Of a stretch of DNA of 44,765 nucleotides, positions 9,083-18,189 are shown in pieces. The stretch's first letter is position 1. Every line of letters begins with the position of its first letter. A program made the position numbers and the translations under genes. This DNA is from Deferribacteraceae bacterium (GTDB taxonomy: Bacteria; Chrysiogenota; Deferribacteres; Deferribacterales; JAISNW01), in assembly GCA_031256375.1 (NCBI GenBank), contig JAIRQX010000003.1, positions 1-44,765 of the forward strand, read 5' to 3'. The notes below the pieces were generated by a model. The model made no database searches, was not told where the DNA came from, and saw only the letters and a program-made list of their open reading frames with translations.

Positions 9083-10135
9083 TTACAGCGACTGTACAAA
9101 TTTTTTCATATCAGCCTTGCTGATATTTAATATTTCAGATCCTTCCGTGACAGTAATTTTTTTTTCATTCACAGCCTTTACCGCCATACTGTACATCCTC
9201 TCCTCGATATATAATTTTCTGTTGAGCGGTTCAGGATCTCTGTCATCTTTAAGTTCACCGTTTTTATACTCTTTAAGGAAGCATTCATAGAGTCTGTCAA
9301 AATTGCCGAGGCGGTAAAGAACCGTTTTATAATGAACGCCGAATATTTGTTTAACTTTAATCACCCTGTCAGTCCAATGAAGCCCTTTGCCTGAGTTCCA
9401 GTAAATATTTAAACCTTCCTCCGGCATTATAAAGTGGCTTGCAAAAAGGTCCGCTTCGTCCTCCTCTGACCATATAATCTCATTGTTTATTTCCTGAAGC
9501 CTTTCGCTGTGCATTATAAAATGCCCTACTTCATGCGCTATAGAGAATAAAAGCTGCTCGTAAGTGAGTCTGTCGTTATTGTTGACAATAACGGCGGGAC
9601 CTCCGTCCTTTACACCCACAGACAGGCTGAAAAATTTGTCTGTATTGACGCTTGCTGAAAAAAGTTTTATCCCCAGCATTGAAAGTGTCCGCGATATATC
9701 CAAAACGGGAGATATATTATCCAAACCAGCAAGTGTTCTTAATATTATCGCATTTTCAGCGGGACCTGCAACCGGTTCAACGGTTTTATAATTTTCCGGA
9801 AGATAGCTATCTGTAAGGCTTTCCAGTTTATTATACCGGTCCAGTTTATTTATTATGTATGAAATGACGCTTTCTTTGGAACGCATATTCCTGCAAGATC
9901 TGAAACGTATAGTTGTCAGCTTTCTGGCAGGCGCCAAAAGGGAATTCATATCAACTGAAAGAGCGTAAGCGATTGCCTCCGCCGTTTTTCTGCGTATGCC
10001 CGCGGATTTGCCTGTCTCAATCTTTTTTATTGTTGCAAGCGCAACGCCGGATTTATGTGCAAGCTCCTCCTGTGTAATCTTGTTTTGATATCTGTAACGC
10101 TTAATATTTTCCGAAATATTTTTTGCATCATCCAT
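9083..10135 (-). CDS. XRE-type HTH regulator fused to ImmA/IrrE metallopeptidase
   Basis: A 350-residue two-domain protein. Residues 8-65 form an XRE/Cro-type helix-turn-helix (TQEELAHKSGVALATIKKIE). The central part carries a zinc metallopeptidase motif HEVGH at 201-205 with the likely third ligand Glu227 in DEADLFASHFIMP, typical of the ImmA/IrrE (M78) family. Such proteins cleave or regulate partner repressors, as in mobile-element induction or stress responses. No phage or conjugative genes are next to it, so it may act as a chromosomal stress regulator. The C-terminal 70 residues are charged and helical with no domain I recognise. Confidence 0.88.
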   Translation of the reverse strand: MDDAKNISENIKRYRYQNKITQEELAHKSGVALATIKKIETGKSAGIRRKTAEAIAYALSVDMNSLLAPARKLTTIRFRSCRNMRSKESVISYIINKLDRYNKLESLTDSYLPENYKTVEPVAGPAENAIILRTLAGLDNISPVLDISRTLSMLGIKLFSASVNTDKFFSLSVGVKDGGPAVIVNNNDRLTYEQLLFSIAHEVGHFIMHSERLQEINNEIIWSEEDEADLFASHFIMPEEGLNIYWNSGKGLHWTDRVIKVKQIFGVHYKTVLYRLGNFDRLYECFLKEYKNGELKDDRDPEPLNRKLYIEERMYSMAVKAVNEKKITVTEGSEILNISKADMKKFVQSL

Positions 10136-10160
10136 ATAAAAAGTATGTAATTACCACAAA

Positions 10161-11486
10161 TTACTCCTGCGGCGCTTCTTCTTCCGTAAAATTCGCGCGC
10201 TGGATTTTATTATCCTCCATACTTTGAATCTTTATATTAAAACCGCGCCATTTAAAAGTATCGCCTACAGACGGGATTGCCCCCGCAATGTCATAAATCA
10301 GCCCTCCCACAGTGTCATATTCAGACATATCTTCTGTACGTTCTATATTAAAATATTCACAGAGGCTGTCTATGTTGGTACGAGCATTTATAGCGTATTC
10401 CCTGTCAGATATCTTTGTAATGTCATACTCTTCAGGTTCGTCATCATATTCATCCCATATATCGCCGACTATCTCCTCCAGCACATCTTCCATAGTGACA
10501 ATTCCGGCAACGCCGCCGTACTCATCCACCACTACCGCCATATGCTGGCGCGCCCGCTGAAACTCTTTCAGCATATCGTCTATTTTTTTTGTTTCCGGCA
10601 CAAAAATGGCGCTGTGCATTGTTGCCATTATATCCTTTATATCCCACCGTTTACCCAGCATATTTATCATCTGTTTTATAGAAAGAATCCCGATAATTCT
10701 GTCCGATGAGTTTTCATACACAGGAAACCGCGAATATCCCGTCTCCTGAATAAGTTTTATGAATCCGTCCTTGTCTATGTCATGCGGAACCGCAACCATC
10801 TCAGTGCGCGGAACCATTACCGACTTAACGTATATATCGGAAATATCAAAAATATTAGAAAGCATCTGCTGTTTCCGCTCTTCCAGAACTCCCTGTTCCT
10901 CGCTGACATCTATAAGATATTCCAGTTCATCCTCTGTCAAAATACGTTTTTTGCCGTTGCTGTCAGCGGAAACGCCTGCAACCAACGCCGTTAATGCCGA
11001 CATTACGGATGTCACGGGATAACAGATATAATAAAATATCCTTAAGATATATATATTGGGCAGTACAACCGCCGCCGCAACCCGTTTCGCCAACGCTTTG
11101 GGCAGCACTTCAGCAAATATAACAAGCGTAATAACAATCAGCGCTGTAAAGGCTATTATGTGAACGCCTGCGTAGCTCCGGACAAAAATTGTTCCGACGC
11201 TGGTTACAATAACTATCAAAGATATTTTGCAGAACACTATAGTGTTCATAAGTCTGGTGGAATGGTTAAGCCAAAGATTAAATACGCCCGCGCGACCTTC
11301 GCGTGCAGCCATAATATGTTTTATGCCCAAATCCCCAAGGGTTGTAAGTGACATTTTTGTTGCTGTCAGAAAACTTAGTGAAAAAATACAAACGATTAAT
11401 ACTGTAATAGTACTAAAACTGCCATCCAAAAGAAAAAACTCCCGGTCATAGTCACAGATGACCATATATTCAATTATTTTTCTCAT
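10161..11486 (-). CDS. DUF21/CBS-domain membrane protein (CNNM/CorC family)
   Basis: Membrane protein with an N-terminal DUF21 domain of about three to four helices (roughly residues 25-165), a pair of CBS domains (roughly 195-335, with MVPRTEMV and MAVVVDEYGGVAGIVTMEDVLEEIVGDI) and a C-terminal CorC_HlyC domain. Family members are linked to Mg2+ efflux or homeostasis; older annotation calls them hemolysins. The start is ambiguous: ATG 11486 overlaps the -10 element of a near-consensus promoter, so translation may begin at ATG 11465 or at TTG 11429, which follows GGGAG. It is the first gene of the minus-strand block. Confidence 0.9.
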   Translation of the reverse strand: MRKIIEYMVICDYDREFFLLDGSFSTITVLIVCIFSLSFLTATKMSLTTLGDLGIKHIMAAREGRAGVFNLWLNHSTRLMNTIVFCKISLIVIVTSVGTIFVRSYAGVHIIAFTALIVITLVIFAEVLPKALAKRVAAAVVLPNIYILRIFYYICYPVTSVMSALTALVAGVSADSNGKKRILTEDELEYLIDVSEEQGVLEERKQQMLSNIFDISDIYVKSVMVPRTEMVAVPHDIDKDGFIKLIQETGYSRFPVYENSSDRIIGILSIKQMINMLGKRWDIKDIMATMHSAIFVPETKKIDDMLKEFQRARQHMAVVVDEYGGVAGIVTMEDVLEEIVGDIWDEYDDEPEEYDITKISDREYAINARTNIDSLCEYFNIERTEDMSEYDTVGGLIYDIAGAIPSVGDTFKWRGFNIKIQSMEDNKIQRANFTEEEAPQE

Positions 11487-11514
11487 TGTAGCATAAAAAA
11501 ATACAGATTGTCAA
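11485..11514 (-). promoter_or_regulatory. Near-consensus sigma-70 promoter for the DUF21/CBS gene
   Basis: Read on the minus strand: TTGACA (11514-11509), an 18-bp spacer, then TACAAT (11490-11485). This is one mismatch from the ideal -10 and a perfect -35. The -10 overlaps the most upstream ATG of the DUF21/CBS gene, implying that translation starts further in or that a different promoter is used. Confidence 0.65.
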
Positions 11515-11606
11515 ATTTGGTTACTTTATTAAATAATACTCAATAAATTCAATATGTTACCGATGCCACTGCGAAAAGAGTGGGCGCGCGCGAAGGCATT
11601 ATACTC

Positions 11607-11635
11607 TTGCATAAATATCAGCCATATATTATATA
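11607..11635 (+). promoter_or_regulatory. Candidate sigma-70 promoter for acyl-CoA dehydrogenase gene
   Basis: TTGCAT (11607-11612), a 17-bp spacer, and TATATA (11630-11635). The predicted start near 11642 leaves a short leader containing AAGGAG at 11650-11655 before ATG 11665. The spacing is right; the surrounding AT-richness lowers confidence. Confidence 0.45.
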
Positions 11636-11664
11636 TCCTTAATTATTTTAAGGAGCATAACAAA

Positions 11665-12789
11665 ATGATTTTGAGCGAAGAACATGAACTTTTAAGAGAG
11701 GCTGTACGAGAGATAGCGTTAAAAGAGCTTGCCCCTCGCGCCGAAGATGCCGACCATAATATGACATTTCCCGCGGCGCAGCTTAAGGCGCTTGCCGCCA
11801 GCGGTATGCTGATGATAAAGTACCCTGAAAAATACGGCGGCGCGGGGGGAGATAATCTAGCAAGCGCCATTGTAGCGGAAGAAACCGCGCGGGAATGCCT
11901 TTCATCATCAACAACGTCTCTTGTGCAGATGCTTTCGGGAGACTGTATCTTTCTTTACGGCACAGAGGAACAGAAGATGAAATATATGCCGAAAATGGCA
12001 ACCGGAGAGTTGCTCGGCTGTTTTGCCCTAACAGAGCCGGGCGCCGGTTCCGACGCCTCCAATATGTCAACTGTGGGAGTTGACAAAGGGGATCATTATC
12101 TTGTAAACGGCACAAAAACATTCATTACAAATGCCGAATACGGCGATTTTATCGTGGCTTTTGTAAAAACCAACCCGGAACGCGGCGCAAGGGGAGTAAC
12201 CGCAATGATCCTTGAAAAAGGGCAGTTTCAGGTATCAAAACATGAGGATAAAATGGGGATGCGGGCGTCAAACACCTGTGAAGTGGTTATAAAAGATGCA
12301 AAAGTTCCTAAAGAGAACGTTTTGGGCAAGCCCGGACTGGGGTTTATCATCGCCATGTCCGCGCTGAACGGTGGGCGTATCGGAGCGGCAGCGCAAGCTG
12401 TAGGAATGATGCAGGCTATGCTTGACGAAAGTATCGCTTATGCCAAACAGCGTGAGCAATTCGGCAAACCTATAGGTTCCAACCAAGCTATACAATGGAT
12501 GATCGCAGATATGGCAAAAGATCTGAATGCCGCAAGACAGCTTACTTACCACGCTGCCGCCCTTACTGACAGCGGCAAACCTTCCTCCACAGAAGCGTCT
12601 ATGGCTAAACTTTTTGCAACGGAGGTAGGGATAAAACACGCTTCAAACGCTGTCCAGATTCACGGAGGATACGGCTACTGCAAACCTTCCAAGGTAGAGC
12701 GTATGTACAGGGATATCAGAATTCTGACCATATATGAGGGAACTTCCGAAGTGCAGCGGATGGTAATTTCAAACAATATAATGAAATAG
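11665..12789 (+). CDS. Acyl-CoA dehydrogenase
   Basis: FAD-dependent acyl-CoA dehydrogenase of 374 residues. Landmarks: CFALTEPGAGSDAS (flavin/substrate contacts), YAKQREQFGKPI, QIHGGYGYCKPSKVERMYRD and TIYEGTSEVQRM with the catalytic-base glutamate of the short/medium-chain type. It performs alpha,beta-dehydrogenation of acyl-CoA esters, passing electrons to ETF. No etf or other beta-oxidation genes are in the window, so chain-length preference is unknown. ATG 11665 is chosen because AAGGAG lies 9 bp upstream; the frame upstream to 11554 is not family-like. Confidence 0.93.
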   Translation: MILSEEHELLREAVREIALKELAPRAEDADHNMTFPAAQLKALAASGMLMIKYPEKYGGAGGDNLASAIVAEETARECLSSSTTSLVQMLSGDCIFLYGTEEQKMKYMPKMATGELLGCFALTEPGAGSDASNMSTVGVDKGDHYLVNGTKTFITNAEYGDFIVAFVKTNPERGARGVTAMILEKGQFQVSKHEDKMGMRASNTCEVVIKDAKVPKENVLGKPGLGFIIAMSALNGGRIGAAAQAVGMMQAMLDESIAYAKQREQFGKPIGSNQAIQWMIADMAKDLNAARQLTYHAAALTDSGKPSSTEASMAKLFATEVGIKHASNAVQIHGGYGYCKPSKVERMYRDIRILTIYEGTSEVQRMVISNNIMK

Positions 12790-12835
12790 TGACTTTATTG
12801 ACAATCCTAAAAACAAAACATTTCAGGAGGATAAA

Positions 12836-13153
12836 ATGCCTACAGTACTAACAAACGATAATTTTGAAAAAGAGGTGATTAACTCAAAAAAACCGGTGCT
12901 CGTGGATTTCTGGGCAACATGGTGTATGCCGTGCAAGATGCTGGCGCCAGCGATTGACGCCCTTGAAACAGATTTCACGGATAAAGCGGTTTTTGCTAAA
13001 CTTGACGTTGATGAAAACAAAGAGATAGCTTCCCGTTACGGTATTATGAGCATACCGACTGTACTTTTGTTTAAAAACGGAGAGATAGTAGAACAGTTTG
13101 TCGGCGTCCAGCCTAAGGCTACATACACCGGCGCGCTGAATAAATATATCTGA
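12836..13153 (+). CDS. trxA: Thioredoxin
   Basis: A 105-residue thioredoxin with active site WCMPC (Cys30, Cys33) in FWATWCMPCKM and the cis-proline loop IPTVLLF. The usual family sequence is WCGPC; the methionine here is seen in some bacterial thioredoxins and may shift redox potential. A cytoplasmic dithiol reductant. It has a strong AGGAGG site just upstream and sits 46 bp after the acyl-CoA dehydrogenase gene. Confidence 0.95.
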   Translation: MPTVLTNDNFEKEVINSKKPVLVDFWATWCMPCKMLAPAIDALETDFTDKAVFAKLDVDENKEIASRYGIMSIPTVLLFKNGEIVEQFVGVQPKATYTGALNKYI

Positions 13154-13190
13154 CCACTTTGCAAAAATATAATAAAGGCGGCAAATTCTT

Positions 13191-14630
13191 ATGAATGTTC
13201 TGTTTATAGCAAGCGAGATGGAACCTTACGCTAAATCAGGGGGGCTGGCAGATGTAGTAGCTGCTTTGCCTAAAGCGCTTAAATCATTGGGGGTAAAGGT
13301 AAAAGTAGTTATCCCCCTATATTCTTCCATTAAATACGACCGGTATTCGCTGAAAAAAATTATGCCCGGCGCCTGTGTGCACATGGGGATATGTGAAGAG
13401 TGGTACGACGTCCACCATACCAATGTCCCTCACGGAGTGGATGTCTATTTTGTTGAATTCCAAAAATATTTTAACCGCCCGGGTTATTACCATGACAGCG
13501 GCGGAGAGTATAAAGACAGCGCATTCCGCTTTTCTTTCCTGTCCAGAGCTGCGATGCAGATCGCAAAAGACCTGAAATTCAAGCCGGATATTGTGCATCT
13601 CCATGACTGGCAAACTGCTATAGCCGCTTATTACATCAAAAAAAGGTATGACCCGTTTTTCTCCGGCACAAAAAGTTTTCTCACCCTGCATAATGTGGGC
13701 TACCAAGGCGTTTACGACAGAATAGCCTTACGGTACGCTATGATTGACGAGTGGGACTTTACTCCGGACACTTTTGAGGCGTTCGGTCACATCAACCTGC
13801 TGAAGGGGGGAATATCTTTTGCAGACAAAATTACGACTGTAAGCCCTACATACGCTGAAGAAATTCTCGGGCATGTAGGCGCGAACGGTCTCCATGTGTA
13901 TATCAACCGGCGCAGAAACGATTTACACGGAATCCTGAACGGCGTGGACACATCAATATGGAATCCGGAAACGGATGATTATATCCCCGCCCGCTTTAAC
14001 GCAAAAGGTTACAAAAAAGGGAAAAAACTCAATAAAGCGGCTTTGCAGAAGAATTTTAATTTGACTGTGACGCCGGATGTGCCTATTTTCGCTTTTATAG
14101 GCAGATTCGCGGAACAGAAAGGTTTGCATCTGCTTCAGCCTATTATACGTCCGATATTAAATGACATGATTTGTCAATTTATTGTACTTGGATCAGGGGA
14201 TCCGTCTTTGGAGAGATTTTTCGGCGAACTTCCCGCTTTTAGTCCGGGGAATGCCGGAAGTTATATAGGGTATAATGAAAATCTGGCGCACCTTATTGAA
14301 GCGGGGAGCGATTTTTTTGTAATGCCGTCAATATATGAACCGTGCGGACTGAACCAGATGTATTCACATATTTACGGAACTTTACCTGTAGTACGTTCTA
14401 TAGGCGGCTTAAACGACACAGTTGAACAGTATAATGAAAAAAACGGCGACGGAAACGGTTTTAAATTTAATGACATCTCCTCATCCGCTCTTTATTATAC
14501 AATAGGCTGGGCTGTTTCTACATACTACGACAGGAAAACGCATATAAGGAAGATGATTAAGAACGCAATGGCGCGTGATTATTCATGGGAAAAATCAGCG
14601 GAAAAATATCTTTCACTATATAAAATGTAA
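13191..14630 (+). CDS. glgA: Glycogen (starch) synthase, GT5
   Basis: ADP-glucose (or UDP-glucose) glycogen synthase of 479 residues with GT-B fold. The N-terminal KSGGLADV loop binds the sugar nucleotide, HDWQTA and the HNVGYQG region are typical, and the C-terminal domain has FIGRFAEQKG and EPCGLNQMYSHIYGTLPVVR containing the catalytic glutamate. Length matches the bacterial GlgA family. It is the only glycogen gene in the window, lying between trxA and lepA; glgB, glgC and glgP must be elsewhere if present. Confidence 0.95.
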   Translation: MNVLFIASEMEPYAKSGGLADVVAALPKALKSLGVKVKVVIPLYSSIKYDRYSLKKIMPGACVHMGICEEWYDVHHTNVPHGVDVYFVEFQKYFNRPGYYHDSGGEYKDSAFRFSFLSRAAMQIAKDLKFKPDIVHLHDWQTAIAAYYIKKRYDPFFSGTKSFLTLHNVGYQGVYDRIALRYAMIDEWDFTPDTFEAFGHINLLKGGISFADKITTVSPTYAEEILGHVGANGLHVYINRRRNDLHGILNGVDTSIWNPETDDYIPARFNAKGYKKGKKLNKAALQKNFNLTVTPDVPIFAFIGRFAEQKGLHLLQPIIRPILNDMICQFIVLGSGDPSLERFFGELPAFSPGNAGSYIGYNENLAHLIEAGSDFFVMPSIYEPCGLNQMYSHIYGTLPVVRSIGGLNDTVEQYNEKNGDGNGFKFNDISSSALYYTIGWAVSTYYDRKTHIRKMIKNAMARDYSWEKSAEKYLSLYKM

Positions 14631-14735
14631 TGTCAGCATAAATATTCCGCAAGATTGATTTCCGTGCGCCGCGCTTGAAACTGCTTGCCTTGTTCCCCTA
14701 TCTTGGTATATCTTAAACAGGTTACAGGGGTTCTC

Positions 14736-16541
14736 ATGCAGAATGAATTTATACGGAATTTCAGCATAATAGCGCACATAGATCACGGTAAATCCACGCT
14801 CGCCGACAGAATTATTGAATATACAGGCGGTCTTGACGAGCGCCGTATGAAAGAGCAGGTGCTGGACAGTATGGATATAGAGCGCGAGCGCGGGATTACA
14901 ATAAAAGCGCAGACTGCGAGGCTCACATATAACGCAAATGACGGTAACAGTTACCAGTTAAATCTTATTGACACTCCCGGTCATGTGGATTTCACCTATG
15001 AAGTTTCCCGCAGCCTTGCCGCGTGCGAAGGCGCGTTAATTGTAGTAGATGCGTCACAGGGCGTGGAAGCGCAGACAATCGCAAACGCATTTATGGCTGT
15101 TGATCAGAATCTGGAGCTTATCCCTGTTATCAATAAAATTGATCTGCCCTCCGCTGATCCCGACCGCGTAAAAGCGGAAATAGAGGACGCCATCGGTATT
15201 GACGCGTCAGAAGCCGTGCTTGCAAGCGCAAAAGAGAAGATAGGCACAAAAGATATTCTTGAAATAATAATTAAACGTATCCCCGTTCCCGTAGGCAATC
15301 CGGATAAACCGTTAAAGGCAATGATTTTTGACTCGTGGTACGATTCGTACAGAGGGGTGGTAGCACTTGTGAGGTTAGTTGACGGGGTTATACGGGCAGG
15401 CGACAAAATAAAGCTGATGTCAACCTGCAGAGAGTATGAAGTTGCCGAAATCGGCGTTTTTACTCCGCTGTCGATGCCGGTTAGAGAGCTTTCGGCAGGG
15501 GAAGTGGGATTTATTACCGCAAGCATCAAGGATGTACATGAAGTTAAAATAGGAGATACCGTAACTCATGCAAAAAAACCTACTACAGAACCTTTTCCGG
15601 GATTTAAAAATGTTAAGCCCGTTGTTTTTTGCGGACTTTATCCGATAGATCCGAAAGATTACCAGGAATTGCGTGATGCCCTTGAAAAGCTGATATTAAA
15701 TGACAGCGCTGTTACTTTTGAGCCTGAAAGCTCTCAGGCTCTTGGATTTGGATTCAGGTGCGGATTCTTAGGATTGCTCCACATGGAGATAGTGCAGGAA
15801 CGCCTTGAACGTGAATTTAATCTGAACCTTATTTCAACCGCTCCGACAGTTATATTTCAAGTAATTAATACGGACGGCGAAATTACGGAGGTGGATAATC
15901 CCGCCCTGCTTCCTCAGCCCGGAGAGTATGAGGCTGTTAAAGAACCGTATATTTCGTCAACAATAATTCTTCCGTCTGAATATGTGGGAAATGTTATGCA
16001 GCTTTTGCAGTCCCGCCGGGGCATACAGCGAAACATGAAATATATGAGCGCTGTCAGATCCATACTGGAGTATGATCTGCCCCTTATGGAGGTGGTAACC
16101 GATTTTTACGACAAACTGAAATCAGTCTCCCGCGGGTACGCTTCGTTTGACTATGAATTTGCCGATTTCAGAGTAAGTAATCTTGTAAAACTTGATATAC
16201 TCATTAATAAAGAGCCGGTTGACGCCCTGAGCATAATAGTACACAGGGAACAGGCGGAATACAAGGGGCGGGAGTTGGTGGAACGTATGAAAGATGTGAT
16301 CCCGCGTCAGATGTTTGAAGTTGCGATACAGGCTGCCATCGGCGGTAAAATTATTGCCCGTAGCACTGTTAAGGCTTTTCGTAAAGATGTCATAGCAAAA
16401 TGCTACGGAGGCGATATTACCCGTAAACGCAAATTACTTGAAAAACAAAAAGAGGGAAAAAAACGGATGAAACAGATAGGACAGATAGATTTGCCGCAGG
16501 AGGCGTTTCTGGCGGTGCTTAAGATAGGGGAAGATAAGTAA
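14736..16541 (+). CDS. lepA: Elongation factor 4 (LepA)
   Basis: Translational GTPase of 601 residues, the usual LepA length. G1 [10 protein letters not shown]3 DTPGHVDF, G4 NKIDLP and a C-terminal LepA-specific domain ending with the conserved [21 protein letters not shown] stretch are visible. LepA binds stalled or assembling ribosomes and is linked to initiation and ribosome maturation. ATG 14736 ([10 protein letters not shown]) matches the family start and follows AGGGG; the open frame from 14685 is longer without support. The neighbour downstream, lepB, is a classical partner of lepA in many bacteria. Confidence 0.96.
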   Translation: MQNEFIRNFSIIAHIDHGKSTLADRIIEYTGGLDERRMKEQVLDSMDIERERGITIKAQTARLTYNANDGNSYQLNLIDTPGHVDFTYEVSRSLAACEGALIVVDASQGVEAQTIANAFMAVDQNLELIPVINKIDLPSADPDRVKAEIEDAIGIDASEAVLASAKEKIGTKDILEIIIKRIPVPVGNPDKPLKAMIFDSWYDSYRGVVALVRLVDGVIRAGDKIKLMSTCREYEVAEIGVFTPLSMPVRELSAGEVGFITASIKDVHEVKIGDTVTHAKKPTTEPFPGFKNVKPVVFCGLYPIDPKDYQELRDALEKLILNDSAVTFEPESSQALGFGFRCGFLGLLHMEIVQERLEREFNLNLISTAPTVIFQVINTDGEITEVDNPALLPQPGEYEAVKEPYISSTIILPSEYVGNVMQLLQSRRGIQRNMKYMSAVRSILEYDLPLMEVVTDFYDKLKSVSRGYASFDYEFADFRVSNLVKLDILINKEPVDALSIIVHREQAEYKGRELVERMKDVIPRQMFEVAIQAAIGGKIIARSTVKAFRKDVIAKCYGGDITRKRKLLEKQKEGKKRMKQIGQIDLPQEAFLAVLKIGEDK

Positions 16542-16558
16542 AAAAAGGGTATTTTATA

Positions 16559-17188
16559 ATGTCAAAAATTGAAAAAAATGTTGATAATGTTGATAATGAA
16601 AATCCCGATAAGGGGAAAAACTCAACGCGGGATTTTATTGATTCACTTGTGATCGCATTTGTTATCGCTATGATAATACGCACATTTCTGCTCAGCGCAT
16701 ACACAATTCCATCCGGTTCTATGCTGGAAACTCTTCAAATAGGAGATTACCTCTTTGTAGGCAAAATCAGTTATCTGCTGGGAAATCCCCGTTTCGGCGA
16801 TGTGGCGGTATTTGAGTACCCTCTTGAGCCGGAGAAAGATTTTATAAAACGTGTGATGGGCGTACCGGGCGATAAGATAAAAATTGTGGACAGGGTTGTG
16901 TATCGCAACGGCGAACCGCTGGATGAAAAATATAAAAGGTTAGTCAAATTTTACAGCGCTGATTATATCTCGGATAATGTTCCTGAATTTACGGTACCGG
17001 AAGGTCAGTATCTGATGATGGGCGATAACCGTGATGAAAGCTATGACAGCAGATTCTGGGGATTTGTATCCAGAAAAAGTTTTAAAGGCAAGGCGCTTAT
17101 AATCTATTGGTCTAAAGAGCCAACTTCCGGCTTTACCGGTTTTGTAAAAGGGATACGCTGGGACAGACTGTTGAATATAGTGCGTTAA
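16559..17188 (+). CDS. lepB: Signal peptidase I
   Basis: Type I signal peptidase of 209 residues, which removes signal peptides from exported preproteins at the inner membrane. One N-terminal membrane helix (about 26-48) precedes the catalytic Ser54 in IPSGSM; the general base is Lys97 in FIKRVMGVPGD, and the MGDNRDESYDSRFWG box follows. It starts 17 bp after lepA, matching the common lepA-lepB pairing. Confidence 0.95.
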   Translation: MSKIEKNVDNVDNENPDKGKNSTRDFIDSLVIAFVIAMIIRTFLLSAYTIPSGSMLETLQIGDYLFVGKISYLLGNPRFGDVAVFEYPLEPEKDFIKRVMGVPGDKIKIVDRVVYRNGEPLDEKYKRLVKFYSADYISDNVPEFTVPEGQYLMMGDNRDESYDSRFWGFVSRKSFKGKALIIYWSKEPTSGFTGFVKGIRWDRLLNIVR

Positions 17189-17197
17189 GGGGCTTGA

Positions 17198-17905
17198 ATG
17201 AATAAATATAAAACAATATTGATTAAGCTGAGCGGCGAAGCGCTTATGGGAACCCAAAAGTTCGGAATTGACGGAGATACGGTGCGGTATATTGCGCAGG
17301 AATTCCGTGCGGTATATGATTCAGGTGTACGGATAGGGGTTGTCATCGGCGGGGGAAATATTTTCAGGGGCGTTTCCGGTACCGCGGAAGGGTTAGACCG
17401 TGTTGTCGCCGATCATATGGGGATGCTTGCCACGGTGATAAACGCCCTTGCGCTTAAGGACGCCCTTGAGAACGCTGGTATTCCGACACGGGTTCAGACA
17501 TCCATAGAGATGCGGCAGATAGCGGAACCTTTTATACGTCTGCGCGCTATGCGTCACATGGAAAAAAACAGAGTAATTATTTTTGCAGCCGGTACAGGGA
17601 ACCCATATTTCACCACAGATACCGCCGCGACTTTGAGGGCATCGGAGATAAACGCGGATGTGGTTATTAAAGCAACTAAAGTGGATGGCGTATATACATC
17701 AGATCCCAAAAAAGATCCGGGAGCAAAAAAATTTGATAAAATAAGCTATATGGATGTGTTGACAAAGGGGTTAAAAGTAATGGATTCCACAGCTATAAGT
17801 ATGTGCATGGATAACCATATACCTATAATTGTATTCAGTCTTTATGCAAAAGGCAGTCTTTTGAAAATAGTAAAGGGGGAACCGGTCGGCACGCTGGTTG
17901 AGTAG
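17198..17905 (+). CDS. pyrH: UMP kinase
   Basis: Bacterial uridylate kinase of 235 residues, phosphorylating UMP to UDP as a hexamer of the amino-acid-kinase fold. [28 protein letters not shown] and [16 protein letters not shown] are clear family segments. It begins 9 bp after lepB. In most bacteria frr follows closely; here the two are separated by 284 bp filled with a duplicated repeat. Confidence 0.96.
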   Translation: MNKYKTILIKLSGEALMGTQKFGIDGDTVRYIAQEFRAVYDSGVRIGVVIGGGNIFRGVSGTAEGLDRVVADHMGMLATVINALALKDALENAGIPTRVQTSIEMRQIAEPFIRLRAMRHMEKNRVIIFAAGTGNPYFTTDTAATLRASEINADVVIKATKVDGVYTSDPKKDPGAKKFDKISYMDVLTKGLKVMDSTAISMCMDNHIPIIVFSLYAKGSLLKIVKGEPVGTLVE

Positions 17906-17910
17906 CTCCT

Positions 17911-18021
17911 GCGAAGCGTCGGAGGGACGAAGCGGCGTACCGCAGGGCGGATTCACTCCGCCGAGGATAAAGCCGCGTGGGCGAAGTGAGCGCACGATGC
18001 GCGAACGGAGAAAAAAATAAT
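17911..18021. repeat. 111-bp direct repeat, copy 1
   Basis: Near-identical to 18065-18175; the only difference I find is T at 17919 versus G at 18073. It is richer in G+C than the flanking genes and ends in an A-rich tract. It contains two compact hairpins: GGCGGA/TCCGCC at 17946-17962 and GCGCA/TGCGC with a 3-base loop at 17990-18002. The element resembles REP/BIME-like intergenic repeats. The copy starts just after the pyrH stop codon. Confidence 0.9.
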
Positions 18022-18029
18022 ATGTAAGC

Positions 18030-18046
18030 GCCCACAGGATGTGGGC
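18030..18046. repeat. Perfect hairpin between the two 111-bp repeats
   Basis: GCCCACA, loop GGA, TGTGGGC: a perfect 7-bp stem in the 43-bp segment between the repeat copies. No U-run follows, so it is not a standard intrinsic terminator; it could stabilise or punctuate the pyrH-frr transcript. Confidence 0.7.
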
Positions 18047-18064
18047 AAGATAACCGCCCGACAA

Positions 18065-18175
18065 GCGAAGCGGCGGAGGGACGAAGCGGCGTACCGCAGG
18101 GCGGATTCACTCCGCCGAGGATAAAGCCGCGTGGGCGAAGTGAGCGCACGATGCGCGAACGGAGAAAAAAATAAT
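18065..18175. repeat. 111-bp direct repeat, copy 2
   Basis: Second copy of the element at 17911-18021, offset by 154 bp, with the same two internal hairpins (18100-18116 and 18144-18156). It ends 14 bp before the frr start codon, whose ribosome binding site (TTAGGAGA) lies immediately after the copy. Long minus-strand open frames across this region are products of the repeat and are not genes. Confidence 0.9.
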
Positions 18176-18189
18176 TAGGAGACGCAAAA

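Noticed and set aside
11554-11664. Extended N-terminus of the acyl-CoA dehydrogenase
   Set aside because: The extra residues are not family-like, cover the putative promoter and the dispersed repeat, and the AAGGAG site points to ATG 11665.
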